Shown: positions 24,749 to 35,402, numbered from the stretch's first letter. The stretch: 37,492 nucleotides of DNA from an uncultured Methylococcales bacterium (GCA_913009265.1 CAJVYL010000004.1:1-37492), one strand, 5' to 3'. Notes: a model not told the origin generated them from the letters alone. A program made the numbers and translations.

Positions 24749-26329
24749 ATGTCAGAATTACTCTCAGAAATGCAGCGTCGTAGATCGTTTGCTATTATTT
24801 CGCATCCTGATGCCGGGAAAACAACAATTACCGAAAAATTATTACTTTTTGGTGGTGCTATCCAGTTAGCAGGATCAGTCAAAGGTCGTAAAGCAGCTCG
24901 CCATGCAACCTCTGATTGGATGGAAATGGAAAAAGAAAGGGGGATTTCTGTAACGACTTCGGTAATGCAGTTTGAGCACAATGATTGTGTTTTAAATTTA
25001 TTAGATACACCTGGGCATGAGGATTTTTCTGAAGATACTTACAGAACATTAACGGCGGTTGATTCTGCATTAATGGTTATTGATGTCGCGAAAGGGGTAG
25101 AGAATAGAACCATTAAATTAATGGAAGTTTGTCGATTAAGGACAACGCCTATTTTAACCTTTATTAACAAGCTTGATAGAGAAGGTAAAGAACCTATTGA
25201 GTTATTAGATGAAGTTGAATCTGTTTTAGATATTAAATGTGCACCTATGACTTGGCCTATTGGCATGGGTAAACGCTTTAAAGGGGTTTATCATCTCTAT
25301 AAAGATGAAGTGTTATTGTTTAGTGCGCAACATGCAGGAAAAATTGTTGAAGCTGAAGTTATTAAAGGCTTGGATAATCCAAAATTAGATGAATTATTGG
25401 GTGATCAGGCAGAAGAATTAAGAGAAGAAATTGAACTGGTACAAGGTGCTAGTCATGAATTTGATTTAGAAGGATATTTAAAAGGTGATTTAACACCGGT
25501 ATTTTTTGGCTCAGCAATTAATAATTTTGGAATTATTGAATTATTAGATGCGTTTGCTGAATATGCACCTTATCCAAAACCCAGAAATGCTGAACAACGT
25601 GAGGTTTCTCCTACGGAAGATAAATTCTCTGGTTTTATCTTTAAAGTTCAGGCAAATATGGATCCTTCACATCGAGATAGGATTGCTTTTTTACGTGTTT
25701 GTTCGGGTGTTTTCGATAAAGGCATGAAAGTTAATCATGTACGTTTAGGTAAAAAAATTCAGGTAAGTAATGCCATTACCTTTCAGGCTGATTCACGTAA
25801 AAGTGTTGAGGTTGCATATCCTGGCGATATTATTGGTTTACATAACCATGGGACTATAACAGTGGGTGACACTTTTACTGAAGGTGAAACTTTAAAGTTT
25901 GGTGGGATTCCATTTTTTGCACCTGAATTATTTCGCCGTGTTGTACTTAAAGATCCTTTACGAGCAAAAGCCTTACAAAAAGGTTTGGTTCAATTAACAG
26001 AAGAAGGCGCAACCCAGTTATTTAAACCATTAAAAAACAATAATTTAATTTTAGGTGCTATTGGGGTGTTGCAGTTTGATGTAACCGCTCATCGACTTAA
26101 AAGTGAATATAACGTTGAATGTATTTACGATAATATTGCTGTTAATACAGTACGCTGGATTACCTCTGATAATGCAAAAAAATTAGAAGAATTTAAAATT
26201 AAGGCATTCGATAACTTGGCAGAAGATGGTGGTGGGTATTTGGTTTATTTGGCTAATAGTCGGGTAAATCTACAATTAACTGAAGAACGCTGGCCTGATA
26301 TTACCTTTAGTGCAACACGAGAGTTATAG
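24749..26329 (+). CDS. prfC: Peptide chain release factor 3
   Basis: The 526-residue GTPase has all the G motifs: P-loop HPDAGKTT (about 20-27), the switch I region with [23 protein letters not shown] (G3) and NKLD (G4). These are followed by the beta-barrel and C-terminal domains of RF3 ([20 protein letters not shown] and [16 protein letters not shown]). RF3 releases RF1/RF2 from the ribosome after termination. Length matches E. coli PrfC. The start codon follows a palindrome-rich spacer and has no obvious Shine-Dalgarno. It is convergent with pntB. Confidence 0.97.
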   Translation: MSELLSEMQRRRSFAIISHPDAGKTTITEKLLLFGGAIQLAGSVKGRKAARHATSDWMEMEKERGISVTTSVMQFEHNDCVLNLLDTPGHEDFSEDTYRTLTAVDSALMVIDVAKGVENRTIKLMEVCRLRTTPILTFINKLDREGKEPIELLDEVESVLDIKCAPMTWPIGMGKRFKGVYHLYKDEVLLFSAQHAGKIVEAEVIKGLDNPKLDELLGDQAEELREEIELVQGASHEFDLEGYLKGDLTPVFFGSAINNFGIIELLDAFAEYAPYPKPRNAEQREVSPTEDKFSGFIFKVQANMDPSHRDRIAFLRVCSGVFDKGMKVNHVRLGKKIQVSNAITFQADSRKSVEVAYPGDIIGLHNHGTITVGDTFTEGETLKFGGIPFFAPELFRRVVLKDPLRAKALQKGLVQLTEEGATQLFKPLKNNNLILGAIGVLQFDVTAHRLKSEYNVECIYDNIAVNTVRWITSDNAKKLEEFKIKAFDNLAEDGGGYLVYLANSRVNLQLTEERWPDITFSATREL

Positions 26330-26355
26330 TTTAAAAGTAATTTAATGGTGGGATG

Positions 26356-26381
26356 TAGAGACAAGGCACGCCTTGTCTCTA
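26356..26381. terminator. Hairpin between convergent prfC and pntB (family B palindrome copy 2)
   Basis: A 12-base stem TAGAGACAAGGC (26356-26367) pairs with 26370-26381 across a 2-base loop. It is followed by AACTTTTTT on the plus strand, a reasonable Rho-independent terminator for prfC. The core matches the palindrome at 11912-11939 (GTAGA-T/G-ACAAGGC), so a dispersed repeat seems to have been taken up as a terminator. Confidence 0.7.
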
Positions 26382-26395
26382 ACTTTTTTGAGTTT

Positions 26396-27790
26396 TTAAT
26401 TATTTAAAGCTTTAAGAACAGCTTGTAAACTCTCATTAGCATCACCAAATAGCATGCGTGTATTTTCATGCACAAATAATGGATTGCCAACGCCTGCATA
26501 ACCAGCAGCCATACTACGTTTTAATACAATAGTTGTTGAACTTTTCCAGCATTCCAAAACTGGCATACCTGCAATAGGGCTATTGGGATCATCTAACGCT
26601 GATGGATTAACAATGTCGTTTGCTCCTACAATAATTGATACATCCACATTAGCAAAATCGTCATTTATTTCGTCCATTTCATAAACTATATCGTAAGGTA
26701 TTTTTGCTTCCGCAAGTAATACATTCATATGTCCTGGCATTCGTCCTGCAACTGGATGTATACCAAAACGAACGGTTATATCCTTATTTTTTAGCAGTTT
26801 GGTCATTTCATTTACGGTATGTTGAGCTTGAGCAACGGCCATTCCATAACCAGGAATAATCATTATATTTTTTGCATTAGCTAACAGTTGGACAGTTTCT
26901 GCTATATCTATAGGGTTTATATCACCCTCAACAATTGCAGATTCTCCATTAGTTGTTGAACCAAAGCCTCCTGCTATTACACTAAGAAAGTGACGGTTCA
27001 TGGCGCGACACATAATGTAACTTAAAATAGCACCACTACTACCTACTAGAGCGCCGGTTACAATAAGTAAGTCATTGCCTAGCATAAATCCTGTTGCGGC
27101 TGCGGCCCAACCAGAATAGCTGTTTAACATAGAAACAACAACAGGCATATCTGCACCACCAATTGCCATTACCATATGCACTCCAAATGCTAAAGCAATT
27201 AAAGTCATAATGATAAGGGGGAGAATACCTCCACCTGTTTCAGCACTAGATAGAAATAAACTGCCTAGCCAAATAGTCAATATTAGTAAAGTAAGATTAA
27301 GCCAATGTCGGGCAGGTAAAAGAACGGGTTGCCCTGTTATTTTTCCACATAATTTACCAAAGGCAATTATTGAACCTGAAAAAGTTACCGAGCCAATAAA
27401 AATGCCGATATAAATTTCAACTAAATGAATAGTTTTTTCTACGCCTTGCAAAGAAATTGAATGGTCAATAAAGTTAGAATATCCAACTAATACAGCAGCA
27501 AGCCCAACTAAACTATGCATAATAGCAACCAGTTCGGGCATTTGTGTCATTTCAACTTTTGCTGCAGCTTTAGTACCTATAAAGCCACCTATTAACAGGG
27601 CTGGGATTAAGATAATATAAGACGTAACTGAATCACTTAATATAGTAGCAATTATGGCAATAGCCATACCAGCCATACCGTAATAGTTACCTCGGCGTGC
27701 TGTTTCTTGATGGCTTAAGCCGCTTAAACTTAAAATAAAAAGTATGGAAGCAACAACATAAGACATGATGAGTAAACCTTGAGATATCAT
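26396..27790 (-). CDS. pntB: NAD(P) transhydrogenase subunit beta
   Basis: The 464-residue membrane protein opens with a bundle of about nine TM helices (first at about 6-25, then [18 protein letters not shown]). It ends in the NADP(H)-binding domain dIII with [14 protein letters not shown], the [21 protein letters not shown] region and [22 protein letters not shown] split across it. PntAB couples hydride transfer between NADH and NADP+ to proton translocation. AGGAAAGGAAA precedes the ATG, and pntA ends 9 bases upstream. In a methanotroph it can interconvert NADH and NADPH made during C1 oxidation. Confidence 0.96.
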   Translation of the reverse strand: MISQGLLIMSYVVASILFILSLSGLSHQETARRGNYYGMAGMAIAIIATILSDSVTSYIILIPALLIGGFIGTKAAAKVEMTQMPELVAIMHSLVGLAAVLVGYSNFIDHSISLQGVEKTIHLVEIYIGIFIGSVTFSGSIIAFGKLCGKITGQPVLLPARHWLNLTLLILTIWLGSLFLSSAETGGGILPLIIMTLIALAFGVHMVMAIGGADMPVVVSMLNSYSGWAAAATGFMLGNDLLIVTGALVGSSGAILSYIMCRAMNRHFLSVIAGGFGSTTNGESAIVEGDINPIDIAETVQLLANAKNIMIIPGYGMAVAQAQHTVNEMTKLLKNKDITVRFGIHPVAGRMPGHMNVLLAEAKIPYDIVYEMDEINDDFANVDVSIIVGANDIVNPSALDDPNSPIAGMPVLECWKSSTTIVLKRSMAAGYAGVGNPLFVHENTRMLFGDANESLQAVLKALNN

Positions 27791-27799
27791 TTTCCTTTC

Positions 27800-29365
27800 C
27801 TACCTTTTAAACATTTCAAGCATTCGACGAGTAACTAAAAAGCCACCAGCGATATTAATGGATGCAATTAGAACTGCTAATCCTGAAAGTAAGCTAATAA
27901 CAAACCCTGGTGTGGATATTTGCACAACAGCACCAATAATGATGATGCCGCTAATAGCATTGGTTACACTCATTAGAGGTGTGTGTAATGATGCTGAAAC
28001 ATTCCAGATGACTTGATAGCCAATAAAACATGCTAATACAAAAACAGTAAAGTGAGACATAAATGATGCAGGAGCCACAGAACCTAATGCAAATAAAGCG
28101 CCGCCAATAATAAGTAGTATTAATAAGTGCTTAATTGGCTCTGGAATTATTGAGTTCTTTTTCTTTTCTTGTTTTGGCTGCTCACTTGGCGCTTCGGTCA
28201 GTGGTTTTGGTGCAGCTGAAACTGCAAGAGGGGGAGGTGGCCATGTGATTTTTCCTGCTTTAATAACAGTAGTACCCCGAATAACATCATCATCCATATT
28301 TACATCAATGATTCCATTTTTATCAGGGCTTAATTCAGTGAGTAAATGTTTTAGGTTGGTTGCGTATAATTGACTTGCTTGTGTTGCTAGGCGACTGGGT
28401 AAGTCAGTATAACCAATGATTGTTACCCCATGTTTTTGGATTACTTTATCTTTTTCAGTCAGTGCACAATTACCACCTTGCTCTGCTGCCAGGTCAACAA
28501 TCACGCTACCCGCTTTCATTGACTCTAACATGCCCTCAGTAATCAATTTAGGTGCTGGTTTTCCAGGAATAAGAGCGGTGGTGATAATTATGTCAACTTC
28601 CATCGCTTGTCTAGCGAATAAAGCCATTTCAGCTTCGATAAATTCTTTAGACATGGTTTTTGCATAACCACCTTGTCCAGAGCCTTCTTCTTTAAACTCT
28701 AACATAAGAAATTCAGCATCCATGCTTTCAATTTGCTCTTTTACTTCGGGGCGGGTATCAAAGGCACGAACGACCGCCCCCATGCTTTTTGCTACACCAA
28801 TGGCAGCAAGTCCTGCAACACCAGCGCCAATCACTAAGACTTTTGCAGGTGCAACTTTACCGGCTGCGGTAATCTGACCGGTAAAAAAACGTCCAAAATG
28901 TTGAGCGGCTTCAATAACTGCTCGATAGCCAGAAATATTTGCCATAGAACTAAGCGCATCAAGTTTTTGAGACCTTGATAGGCGAGGTACACTATCCATT
29001 GCTAAAACAGTGGCTTGTTTATCAGCCAGTTTTTGCATTAATAGTTCATTTTGGGCTGGCCAAATAAAACAAATTAAATGCCCATTTTTTGATAAAAGCT
29101 CAGTTTCATCAACCGCAAGTTCGGGGTGTTGTTCTGGAGGGCGTACTTTTAAAACAATATCGGCATTTTTCCATAATGTTTTTGCATTTTTACGTATGGT
29201 GCAGCCAGCTTCTTTATAAGCTTCATCAGAGATGCTAGCCCCGAGCCCTGCACCTGTTTCAACACTAATATCAAAGCCTAGTTTAATGATCTGTTCTGCA
29301 ATGGCTGGTGTGGTTGCAACGCGTTTTTCACCTGCATGAATTTCCTTAGGTATACCAATTTTCAT
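27800..29365 (-). CDS. pntA: NAD(P) transhydrogenase subunit alpha
   Basis: The 521-residue product begins [16 protein letters not shown], the standard PntA opening. It contains the NAD(H)-binding dI domain ([20 protein letters not shown], then [15 protein letters not shown]), a proline-rich linker ([14 protein letters not shown]), and about four TM helices at the C-terminus, so the alpha1 and alpha2 parts are fused as in E. coli. A GTG two codons upstream (29371) is rejected because it overlaps the strong Shine-Dalgarno GGGAGG at 29371-29376, which sits 5 bases from the ATG at 29365. It is the first gene of pntAB, divergent from the REC-GGDEF gene. Confidence 0.96.
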   Translation of the reverse strand: MKIGIPKEIHAGEKRVATTPAIAEQIIKLGFDISVETGAGLGASISDEAYKEAGCTIRKNAKTLWKNADIVLKVRPPEQHPELAVDETELLSKNGHLICFIWPAQNELLMQKLADKQATVLAMDSVPRLSRSQKLDALSSMANISGYRAVIEAAQHFGRFFTGQITAAGKVAPAKVLVIGAGVAGLAAIGVAKSMGAVVRAFDTRPEVKEQIESMDAEFLMLEFKEEGSGQGGYAKTMSKEFIEAEMALFARQAMEVDIIITTALIPGKPAPKLITEGMLESMKAGSVIVDLAAEQGGNCALTEKDKVIQKHGVTIIGYTDLPSRLATQASQLYATNLKHLLTELSPDKNGIIDVNMDDDVIRGTTVIKAGKITWPPPPLAVSAAPKPLTEAPSEQPKQEKKKNSIIPEPIKHLLILLIIGGALFALGSVAPASFMSHFTVFVLACFIGYQVIWNVSASLHTPLMSVTNAISGIIIIGAVVQISTPGFVISLLSGLAVLIASINIAGGFLVTRRMLEMFKR

Positions 29366-29533
29366 TTTCACCTCCCTAAATATTTATTAATAATTCTATT
29401 GTTGGAGGATAAGAGATAGGGTAGCTTTTATCAATAACTTTTTATGCTGTCTATCTATATAGCAGTGAGAAATTGTAAATAGTAGTCTAAACTGTGTATT
29501 GTATGGAGTAAGAATTTATAGGTTGGTTATAAA

Positions 29534-30463
29534 ATGAAAGTACTTATTGTTGATGATAGTAAGGTTATTAGGATGCTCGTTGCAGAATGTATTTCTTCTT
29601 TAGGGCATGATGTTATCCATGCTAAAAATGGGGATGAGTGCTTAGCTTGTATTGAAAAAACCTCTGTGGATCTGGTTTTGATGGATGTGGAAATGCCTGG
29701 AATGAATGGTTTTCAAACAACTAAGGCAATAAGGGAATTTAAAGCCGACGACTGGTTCCCTATTATTTTTCTTACCACTAAACAAGATGATGACTCTTTT
29801 ACTAGCGGCATATTATCAGGTGGGGATGCTTATTTAAATAAACCAATAAATCCTTTGCGTTTACAGTTGACCATTACTGCAATGGAGCGAATCTATAATA
29901 TGCGGTTAAAATTACAAACTGCTCAAAAAGGTTTAGTTGCAGCAAATAAAGAGTTAGAACACCTTGCCATGAATGACCAGTTAACAGGCTTGGCAAATCG
30001 AAGAAATTTTGATGACACCTTACTTAGCCAGTTTGGTTTGGCTAAGAGAAATAAAAGCCCTTTATCAGTCATTATTTGTGATATTGATTTTTTTAAAATT
30101 TATAATGATACCTATGGTCATCAACAAGGTGATGATTGTTTGGCTGCCGTTGCAAAAGCTATTGGCGAAGCGCCTGATCGACCAACAGATAAGGCCTGTC
30201 GTTATGGTGGTGAAGAATTTACTTTAATTTTGCCTGATACAGATTTGCAGGGTGGGTTGATTTTGGCGGAAAAAATAAGACAGGCGATTTTAAATTTAAA
30301 CATTCCGCATGAAGGATCTAAAGTTGCAGATTGTGTTTCTTTAAGTTTGGGGTTAGCAACTTATACTGGGCAGTTTCATAACCAAGATGAAGTGCTTAAA
30401 GCGGCAGATGAAGCTTTATACAGAGCTAAGGAAGGTGGTCGTAATCGTGTTGAAAGTTGTTAA
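29534..30463 (+). CDS. Response regulator diguanylate cyclase (REC-GGDEF)
   Basis: A 309-residue PleD/WspR-like protein: a receiver (about 1-118, D7/D8 pocket, phospho-acceptor D51 in VLMDVEMPG, K in YLNKPINP) and a GGDEF domain (about 140-307) with RYGGEEF and the RxxD inhibitory site (RPTD) five residues before it. It should make c-di-GMP when phosphorylated. No cognate kinase is adjacent. Its TAA stop shares a base with the ATG of the next gene (TAATG), which places it at the head of the H4MPT gene series. The 162-base spacer toward pntA probably holds its promoter. Confidence 0.92.
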   Translation: MKVLIVDDSKVIRMLVAECISSLGHDVIHAKNGDECLACIEKTSVDLVLMDVEMPGMNGFQTTKAIREFKADDWFPIIFLTTKQDDDSFTSGILSGGDAYLNKPINPLRLQLTITAMERIYNMRLKLQTAQKGLVAANKELEHLAMNDQLTGLANRRNFDDTLLSQFGLAKRNKSPLSVIICDIDFFKIYNDTYGHQQGDDCLAAVAKAIGEAPDRPTDKACRYGGEEFTLILPDTDLQGGLILAEKIRQAILNLNIPHEGSKVADCVSLSLGLATYTGQFHNQDEVLKAADEALYRAKEGGRNRVESC

Positions 30464-31401
30464 TGATTTTAGCTAAAGATTTTATAGAAACTGTTGAAGG
30501 TTTGGTTTTTGCTGTTGTAGAAAGTGGTTTAGAAGAAGACAAAGTACTTTGTTTTTTGCGATATATAAAACAGGGTAGTGCTTGGAAAAAAGTTAATACT
30601 GAACAAGCTAATCAATACTTATCAAAAAAATATCCTCATTATTTGTACTATTCCCCAGTTAAACAAGCACATTGTCATGCTTTAACATTAGCTCAAGTAC
30701 ATAAGCATCATCAACCCCAAAAACGTGTTAAACAATTATTAGAGTCTGGTAGTGACGATATTGTCGAAAAAGATTGTATTGCCCTTTGTTTATTATTTCA
30801 GCAACATGATTTAGATCTAGCTTTGCTTGGGGTTACTGGCTCAATCCTTATCTCCGCTCAGAAAACAACTTCAGATATTGATTTAGTATTTTATTCTCGA
30901 GATGTATTTAATCAAGCAAGAGCGATTACAAAAAAATTAATAGAACAAGGTAAATGCTCGCAATTGAGTGAGAAAGACTGGCTTGAGTCCTATGATCGAC
31001 GGCAGGGTGACTTAAGTTATAAGGAATATGTCTGGCATGAAAAACGAAAATTTAATAAAGCGATGATTAATCAACGTAAATTTGATTTAAGTTTGGTAAA
31101 TGTAGATAACACTGAACAAAATATAGATTTAATAGAATATAAAAAACTTGAAGCCATTGTGTTAAAAGTTCAAGTTGTAGGTGATAGCTTTACCTTTGAT
31201 TATCCTGCTAAATTTATTATTGATCATTCAGAAATAAAATCTATCGTTTGTTATACAGCAACCTATACAGGACAGGCTAAAGCTGGGGAATGGATAGAAG
31301 TCTCAGGCGTGGTTGAGCAAGCAACAGAAGGTGATAAACGAATTGTGGTTGGGTCTAGTCGTGAAGCTTGCGGTGAATATATTAAAGTGATTAATGCCTA
31401 A
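30463..31401 (+). CDS. Archaeal-like protein with a predicted nucleotidyltransferase domain
   Basis: The 312-residue product has an N-terminal region (about 1-95, KDFIETVEGLVFAVVESG) resembling archaeal proteins of the COG2413 type. A minimal pol-beta-like nucleotidyltransferase core follows, with TGSILISAQKTTSDIDLVFY (about 128-147, the GS...DxD metal-binding pattern), and a C-terminal beta-rich domain (about 230-312). An in-frame TTG at 30457 is rejected in favour of the ATG at 30463, which overlaps the previous stop and has GAAAG upstream. It lies two genes before beta-RFAP synthase and may belong to H4MPT synthesis, but the substrate is unknown. Confidence 0.75.
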   Translation: MILAKDFIETVEGLVFAVVESGLEEDKVLCFLRYIKQGSAWKKVNTEQANQYLSKKYPHYLYYSPVKQAHCHALTLAQVHKHHQPQKRVKQLLESGSDDIVEKDCIALCLLFQQHDLDLALLGVTGSILISAQKTTSDIDLVFYSRDVFNQARAITKKLIEQGKCSQLSEKDWLESYDRRQGDLSYKEYVWHEKRKFNKAMINQRKFDLSLVNVDNTEQNIDLIEYKKLEAIVLKVQVVGDSFTFDYPAKFIIDHSEIKSIVCYTATYTGQAKAGEWIEVSGVVEQATEGDKRIVVGSSREACGEYIKVINA

Positions 31402-32074
31402 GCTTCCAGAATTTTCAGCTGTTATTTTTGATATGGATGGTTTGGTCGTTGATACAGAACTTACTTACTGTATTGCTTGGCAAAAAGCATCTTTAGAAAT
31501 GGGCTGTGAGTTTTCTAAAGAGTTTTGTCTATCAATGTCTGGTTTGCATGCTGAAGATGTCGAAAAAAAACTTATTGCGCATGGAGGAGCTGAGTTTGAT
31601 CTTGCACATTTTGGCGCGCTAAGTGGTCAGTATTGGCGACAATATGTAAATGAATTTGGAATACCTGTAAAACAAGGTTTTATTAATTTATCAAAGCTAC
31701 TTAAAGCTAACAATATTGCATTCTGTTTAGCAACAAATAGTCGAAGGGTAAACGCACTTGAGTGTCTACAATTGGCGCTGATTGATAACGTTTTTTCAAC
31801 TATTGTTACGCGAGATGATGTAAAACATGGCAAGCCGGCAGCTGATATTTTTTTGTTTGCAGCAAAGACAATGGGAATACCTATTACCAAATGTTTAGTT
31901 GTTGAAGATTCTGCAACGGGTATTCAAGCCGCTGTAAATGCGAAAGCACCTTCCGTTTTTATTCCCTCTGTATTGCCTTTTGATGATACAGCAGCCAAGC
32001 AAGCAGATCATTTAATGAACAATCTTGATGAATTGGCAGAAATTATCTTTAGCTCATATCTTCATCCTGTATAA
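31394..32074 (+). CDS. HAD-superfamily phosphatase (beta-phosphoglucomutase-like)
   Basis: The 226-residue protein has all four HAD motifs: FDMDGLVVDTE (I), ATNSR (II), Lys in KHGKPAADIF (III) and VVEDSATG (IV), with a helical cap between I and II. It is a small-molecule phosphatase or phosphomutase of subfamily I. It overlaps the nucleotidyltransferase-like gene by 8 bases and precedes beta-RFAP synthase by 35 bases. Dephosphorylation of a methanopterin precursor is possible but unproven; the family is broad. Confidence 0.88.
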   Translation: MPKLPEFSAVIFDMDGLVVDTELTYCIAWQKASLEMGCEFSKEFCLSMSGLHAEDVEKKLIAHGGAEFDLAHFGALSGQYWRQYVNEFGIPVKQGFINLSKLLKANNIAFCLATNSRRVNALECLQLALIDNVFSTIVTRDDVKHGKPAADIFLFAAKTMGIPITKCLVVEDSATGIQAAVNAKAPSVFIPSVLPFDDTAAKQADHLMNNLDELAEIIFSSYLHPV

Positions 32075-32109
32075 TTTGTCGATATTTTCCCCAGACTTAA
32101 TATTTCAAC

Positions 32110-33066
32110 GTGCCTGATAGAAAAATTTCCGTTATTGCTCCAGCAAGATTACATATGGGTTTCATTGATTTAAGTGGATCATTGGGGCGACACTTCGGTA
32201 GCATTGGCGTTGCGCTTAATGAAATTAGTACTCGGCTTTCAATTACCAAGGCAGCTGAATTACAGGTTAATGGCCCATCTTCAGATAGGGCTATTAAATG
32301 TACTCAACGTTTATGTGGTCTTCTTAATGTGTCAGACCAAGTTAAAATCGATATTGAAGCAGCAATTCCTGAACATGTTGGTCTTGGGTCGGGTACTCAA
32401 ATGTCATTGGCTATTGGTTCTGTATTAAATGAGCTTTATGATTTAGGTTTAACTACACGTGAAATTGCACAATTAACTCATAGAGGCATGCGCTCAGGTA
32501 TTGGTATTGGTGTATTTGAACAAGGTGGTTTAGTTGTAGATGGTGGCAGAGGTGAGCAAACAGTTACGCCTCCTGTTATTTCACATATGGATATTCCAGA
32601 GCAATGGCGTTTTATATTGGTTTTTGACCAAAGAGGACAAGGCTTACACGGAGAGCAAGAAATAAATGCTTTTAAAGAGCTGCCTGTTTTTTCTCACCAA
32701 GAGGCTGCTAGGTTGTGTTATTTGTTGATGATGCAAGGGTTACCAGCTGTAGCAGAGCAAAATATAAATTTATTTGGTGATGTCATTACTCAATTGCAAC
32801 AGTCAGTAGGTGAGCATTTTGCATCAGTACAAGGTGGTATATTTACCAGTCCAGAAGTTGCAGAAGCAATGCAGTGGTTAGAGCAGCAAGGTGCTGTGGC
32901 AATTGGTCAAACATCTTGGGGGCCAACAGGGTTTTGTGCGGTTGATAGTGAGCAAAAGGCTGATGCTTTAGTATCTGAAATGCAGACTAAATTTGCTAAC
33001 TTTGACCACCTTAGCTTTGTTTCAGCAACTGCTAGAAATAGTGGGGGCGATGTTTTTTCAGTTTAA
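32110..33066 (+). CDS. Beta-ribofuranosylaminobenzene 5'-phosphate (beta-RFAP) synthase
   Basis: The 318-residue protein is GHMP-kinase-like. It opens with ISVIAPARLHMGFIDLSGSL and has the glycine-rich ATP/phosphate loop EHVGLGSGTQMSLAIGS (about 84-100) and RSGIGIGVFEQGG, all typical of beta-RFAP synthase. This enzyme joins PRPP and 4-hydroxybenzoate or p-aminobenzoate with loss of CO2, the first committed step of (tetrahydro)methanopterin synthesis. The start is GTG with no visible Shine-Dalgarno, suggesting low expression. The following ATP-grasp gene starts 18 bases after its stop. Confidence 0.93.
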   Translation: MPDRKISVIAPARLHMGFIDLSGSLGRHFGSIGVALNEISTRLSITKAAELQVNGPSSDRAIKCTQRLCGLLNVSDQVKIDIEAAIPEHVGLGSGTQMSLAIGSVLNELYDLGLTTREIAQLTHRGMRSGIGIGVFEQGGLVVDGGRGEQTVTPPVISHMDIPEQWRFILVFDQRGQGLHGEQEINAFKELPVFSHQEAARLCYLLMMQGLPAVAEQNINLFGDVITQLQQSVGEHFASVQGGIFTSPEVAEAMQWLEQQGAVAIGQTSWGPTGFCAVDSEQKADALVSEMQTKFANFDHLSFVSATARNSGGDVFSV

Positions 33067-33084
33067 AGTAATTGAATATTTATT

Positions 33085-34173
33085 TTGAATGATAAAAAAA
33101 TAATCCTAGTGGTTGCAACTTCAGGACGGTTGCTGGCTCAATTACTCCAAAAATCAGGTTTTACTCCACTGGTGATTGATTGCTTCGCTGATTTAGATAC
33201 ACAAAGCAATGCCAAACAAGTTATTGAAGTTAAAAGTTTAGATTTGCTTGAGGTTAAACAAGCTCTTGATGTTTTAAATCAAAAGTTTTTGATAGAAAAA
33301 ATTGTTTATGGAAGTGGGCTTGAAAATCAGCAAAAAACATTACAATTTTTAGAGCAACACTATACTGTTTTAGGTAATTCTTTCAGTGTTTTTTCGGCAA
33401 TACAAAATAAACAAATATTTTTTTCAAAGTTAAAGCAACACGCTATTTTATATCCCGAAGTCTCGTTTCAAGTCCCTGTTGATAATAGCAACTACTTGGT
33501 TAAGCCGTTGGCAGGTGAGGGTGGAATTGGTATTAAACGGTATGTTGCAGGTACTGGTGATTATTCTGGCTGTTACTGGCAAAAATACTATCAAGGGATA
33601 GCAAAGTCTGTCTTATTTGTAGCTAATGGGACTGAATATAAAATAATAGGTTTTCATAAGCAGTTTGTGACTAAGATTGGTAATAATGAGTTTGTGTTCT
33701 CGGGTGTAATTAATCAGCTTGATATGGATATAAAGCTTGATAACGTATTAACTGGAATCTTACAAAGATTGGTCACTGAATTTTCCTTAAAGGGAATTAA
33801 TTCTCTGGATTTTATAGATAATGCAGGGCAATGTTATGTGTTGGAAATAAATGCCCGACCATCAGCCAGTCTTAATTTATATAATCCTGATTTAATAGCT
33901 ATTCATATTAATAGTTGCTCGAGTAATAGCTGTTTAAACGATTTTAGCCCGTTAAAATCTTATCAAGCTTACAAAATCATTTTCTCAGAAGTAATATTAA
34001 CGATAAATAAGTCAATAGATTGGCCAAGCTGGATTGTTGATAGGCCGCAAGTTGGTTCAATTATTAACACAGGTGAGCCGATTTGCAGTATCATTGCTGG
34101 CGGTAAAAATGAACAGCAAGTAGAAGACTTGTTGCTATTAAGACAGCAACAATTAATGAATCTTATAAATTAG
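33085..34173 (+). CDS. ATP-grasp protein of the H4MPT gene island (OrfY-like)
   Basis: The 362-residue protein has an N-terminal Rossmann-like part ([16 protein letters not shown]) and an ATP-grasp core: the Lys and glycine loop in [18 protein letters not shown] and the metal-binding ExN in [16 protein letters not shown]. It resembles COG2232 carboligase-like proteins. In Methylobacterium, as I recall, a protein of this kind (OrfY) lies near mch. An in-frame TGA at 33073 and the absence of any ATG make TTG at 33085 the best start. It probably ligates an acid and an amine in cofactor assembly; the substrate is unknown. Confidence 0.82.
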   Translation: MNDKKIILVVATSGRLLAQLLQKSGFTPLVIDCFADLDTQSNAKQVIEVKSLDLLEVKQALDVLNQKFLIEKIVYGSGLENQQKTLQFLEQHYTVLGNSFSVFSAIQNKQIFFSKLKQHAILYPEVSFQVPVDNSNYLVKPLAGEGGIGIKRYVAGTGDYSGCYWQKYYQGIAKSVLFVANGTEYKIIGFHKQFVTKIGNNEFVFSGVINQLDMDIKLDNVLTGILQRLVTEFSLKGINSLDFIDNAGQCYVLEINARPSASLNLYNPDLIAIHINSCSSNSCLNDFSPLKSYQAYKIIFSEVILTINKSIDWPSWIVDRPQVGSIINTGEPICSIIAGGKNEQQVEDLLLLRQQQLMNLIN

Positions 34174-34184
34174 GTAACTATAAA

Positions 34185-35168
34185 ATGCAATACACAGCGA
34201 GTGTAAACAAATTAACACAACCCTTAGTGCAAGAATTAATAGATAATTCTGATAAATTAAGGCTAGGTGTGCAAAAATTGCAAAATGGTTGCACTATTAT
34301 TGATGCAGGTATTGACGTGCCAGGCGGCTTGGAAGCAGGGCGTATTATTACTGAAATTTGTATGGGCGGGATGGGAACAGCATCAATCTCACAAAGTGCT
34401 TATACAGAAAACTGGCCATTAACAATTAATGTACATGCAACTAACCCTGTATTAGCTTGTTTAGGTAGTCAGTATGCAGGTTGGAGTTTATCGCATGAAA
34501 AATATTATGCTTTAGGTTCTGGTCCAGCTAGAGCAATGGCGACTAAACAAAAAGAGGGTGTGACTGTTCCTGTTGAAGCGTTATATACAGAATTAGAATA
34601 TCAGGACAGTGCTGACACAACAGCATTGGTCATCGAAAATGATAAAATCCCACCTGTTGAAATTATTGATAAAATCGCTACAGCGTGTGGAGTTTCTGCT
34701 GAAAAACTGACTATTATTGTTACTCCAACAAGCAGTTTGGCTGGTGGTGTTCAAGTCGTTGGTAGAGTTTTAGAAGTTGCTATGCATAAGGCTCATGAAT
34801 TACATTTTCCATTAGAGAATATTATTGATGGTACGGGTAGTGCGCCTATTTGTCCTCCACATCCTGACTTTGTAAAAGCGATGGGCAGAACAAATGATGC
34901 TATTTTATTTGCAGGGCAAGTTCACTTGTTTGTAAAAGGTAGTGATGAAGATGCTGAAAAATTAGCCAAAGAATTACCTAGCTCAACATCAAAAGATTAC
35001 GGCAAACCTTTTGCTGAAATTTTTAAAGCTTGTAACTACGATTTCTTTAAAATAGACGGTATGTTATTTAGTCCAGCAAGTGTGATTGTAACAGCAGTCG
35101 ATTCAGGTAAAAGTTTTAGAGCAGGCAAGTTAGATAATACCTTATTAGATCAATCGTTTGGTTTGTAA
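34185..35168 (+). CDS. mch: Methenyltetrahydromethanopterin cyclohydrolase
   Basis: The 327-residue protein matches Mch along its whole length, including [42 protein letters not shown], and [14 protein letters not shown] near residue 215. Mch hydrolyses 5,10-methenyl-H4MPT to a formyl-H4MPT, the middle step of H4MPT-dependent formaldehyde oxidation in the cytoplasm. It starts with ATG after TTAGGTAAC, 11 bases past the ATP-grasp gene. A 109-base tandem hairpin repeat follows its stop. Confidence 0.97.
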   Translation: MQYTASVNKLTQPLVQELIDNSDKLRLGVQKLQNGCTIIDAGIDVPGGLEAGRIITEICMGGMGTASISQSAYTENWPLTINVHATNPVLACLGSQYAGWSLSHEKYYALGSGPARAMATKQKEGVTVPVEALYTELEYQDSADTTALVIENDKIPPVEIIDKIATACGVSAEKLTIIVTPTSSLAGGVQVVGRVLEVAMHKAHELHFPLENIIDGTGSAPICPPHPDFVKAMGRTNDAILFAGQVHLFVKGSDEDAEKLAKELPSSTSKDYGKPFAEIFKACNYDFFKIDGMLFSPASVIVTAVDSGKSFRAGKLDNTLLDQSFGL

Positions 35169-35184
35169 AATTAAGAGAAGATAG

Positions 35185-35402
35185 TTTTCACACAGAGGCA
35201 CTGAGACACAGAGAAAAGAGCTCTAGAAGCTATTCTTAGTGTCTCTGTGTCTTTGTGTGATTTATTTTGTTTTAAATAATTTATTAAAGTTGGTTTTCAC
35301 ACAGAGGCACTGAGACACAGAGAAAAGAGATCTAGAAGCTCTTCTTAGTGTCTCTGTGGCTTTGTGTGAGTTATTTTGTTTTAAATAATTTATTGAGGTT
35401 GG
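35185..35402. repeat. Tandem duplication of a 109-bp hairpin element
   Basis: Two copies, 35185-35293 and 35294-35402, are nearly identical. Each has an imperfect inverted repeat built from CACACAGAGGCACTGAGACACAGAG and a complementary TCTCTGTGTCTTTGTGTG arm, then an AT-rich tail ATTTTGTTTTAAATAATTTATT. The second copy's tail ends 3 bases before the TTG of the next gene and supplies its GAGG Shine-Dalgarno. The motif type is a widely dispersed REP-like element. It fills the only large gap (237 bases) between genes of the H4MPT series downstream of 29534. Confidence 0.9.

Noticed and set aside
27210-27413. Open frames antisense to pntB, and similar ones antisense or out of frame in pntA, rlmA, the RND gene, prfC and the GGDEF genes
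   Set aside because: They lie fully within well-recognised genes, have no recognisable motifs and no ribosome sites of note; they are shadow frames.
29366-29371. GTG start for pntA
   Set aside because: The GTG overlaps the Shine-Dalgarno GGGAGG, which is correctly spaced for the ATG at 29365.
35185-35402. Possible CRISPR array
   Set aside because: Only two 109-bp copies in direct contact, each an internal hairpin, with no short repeats separated by unique spacers and no cas genes.
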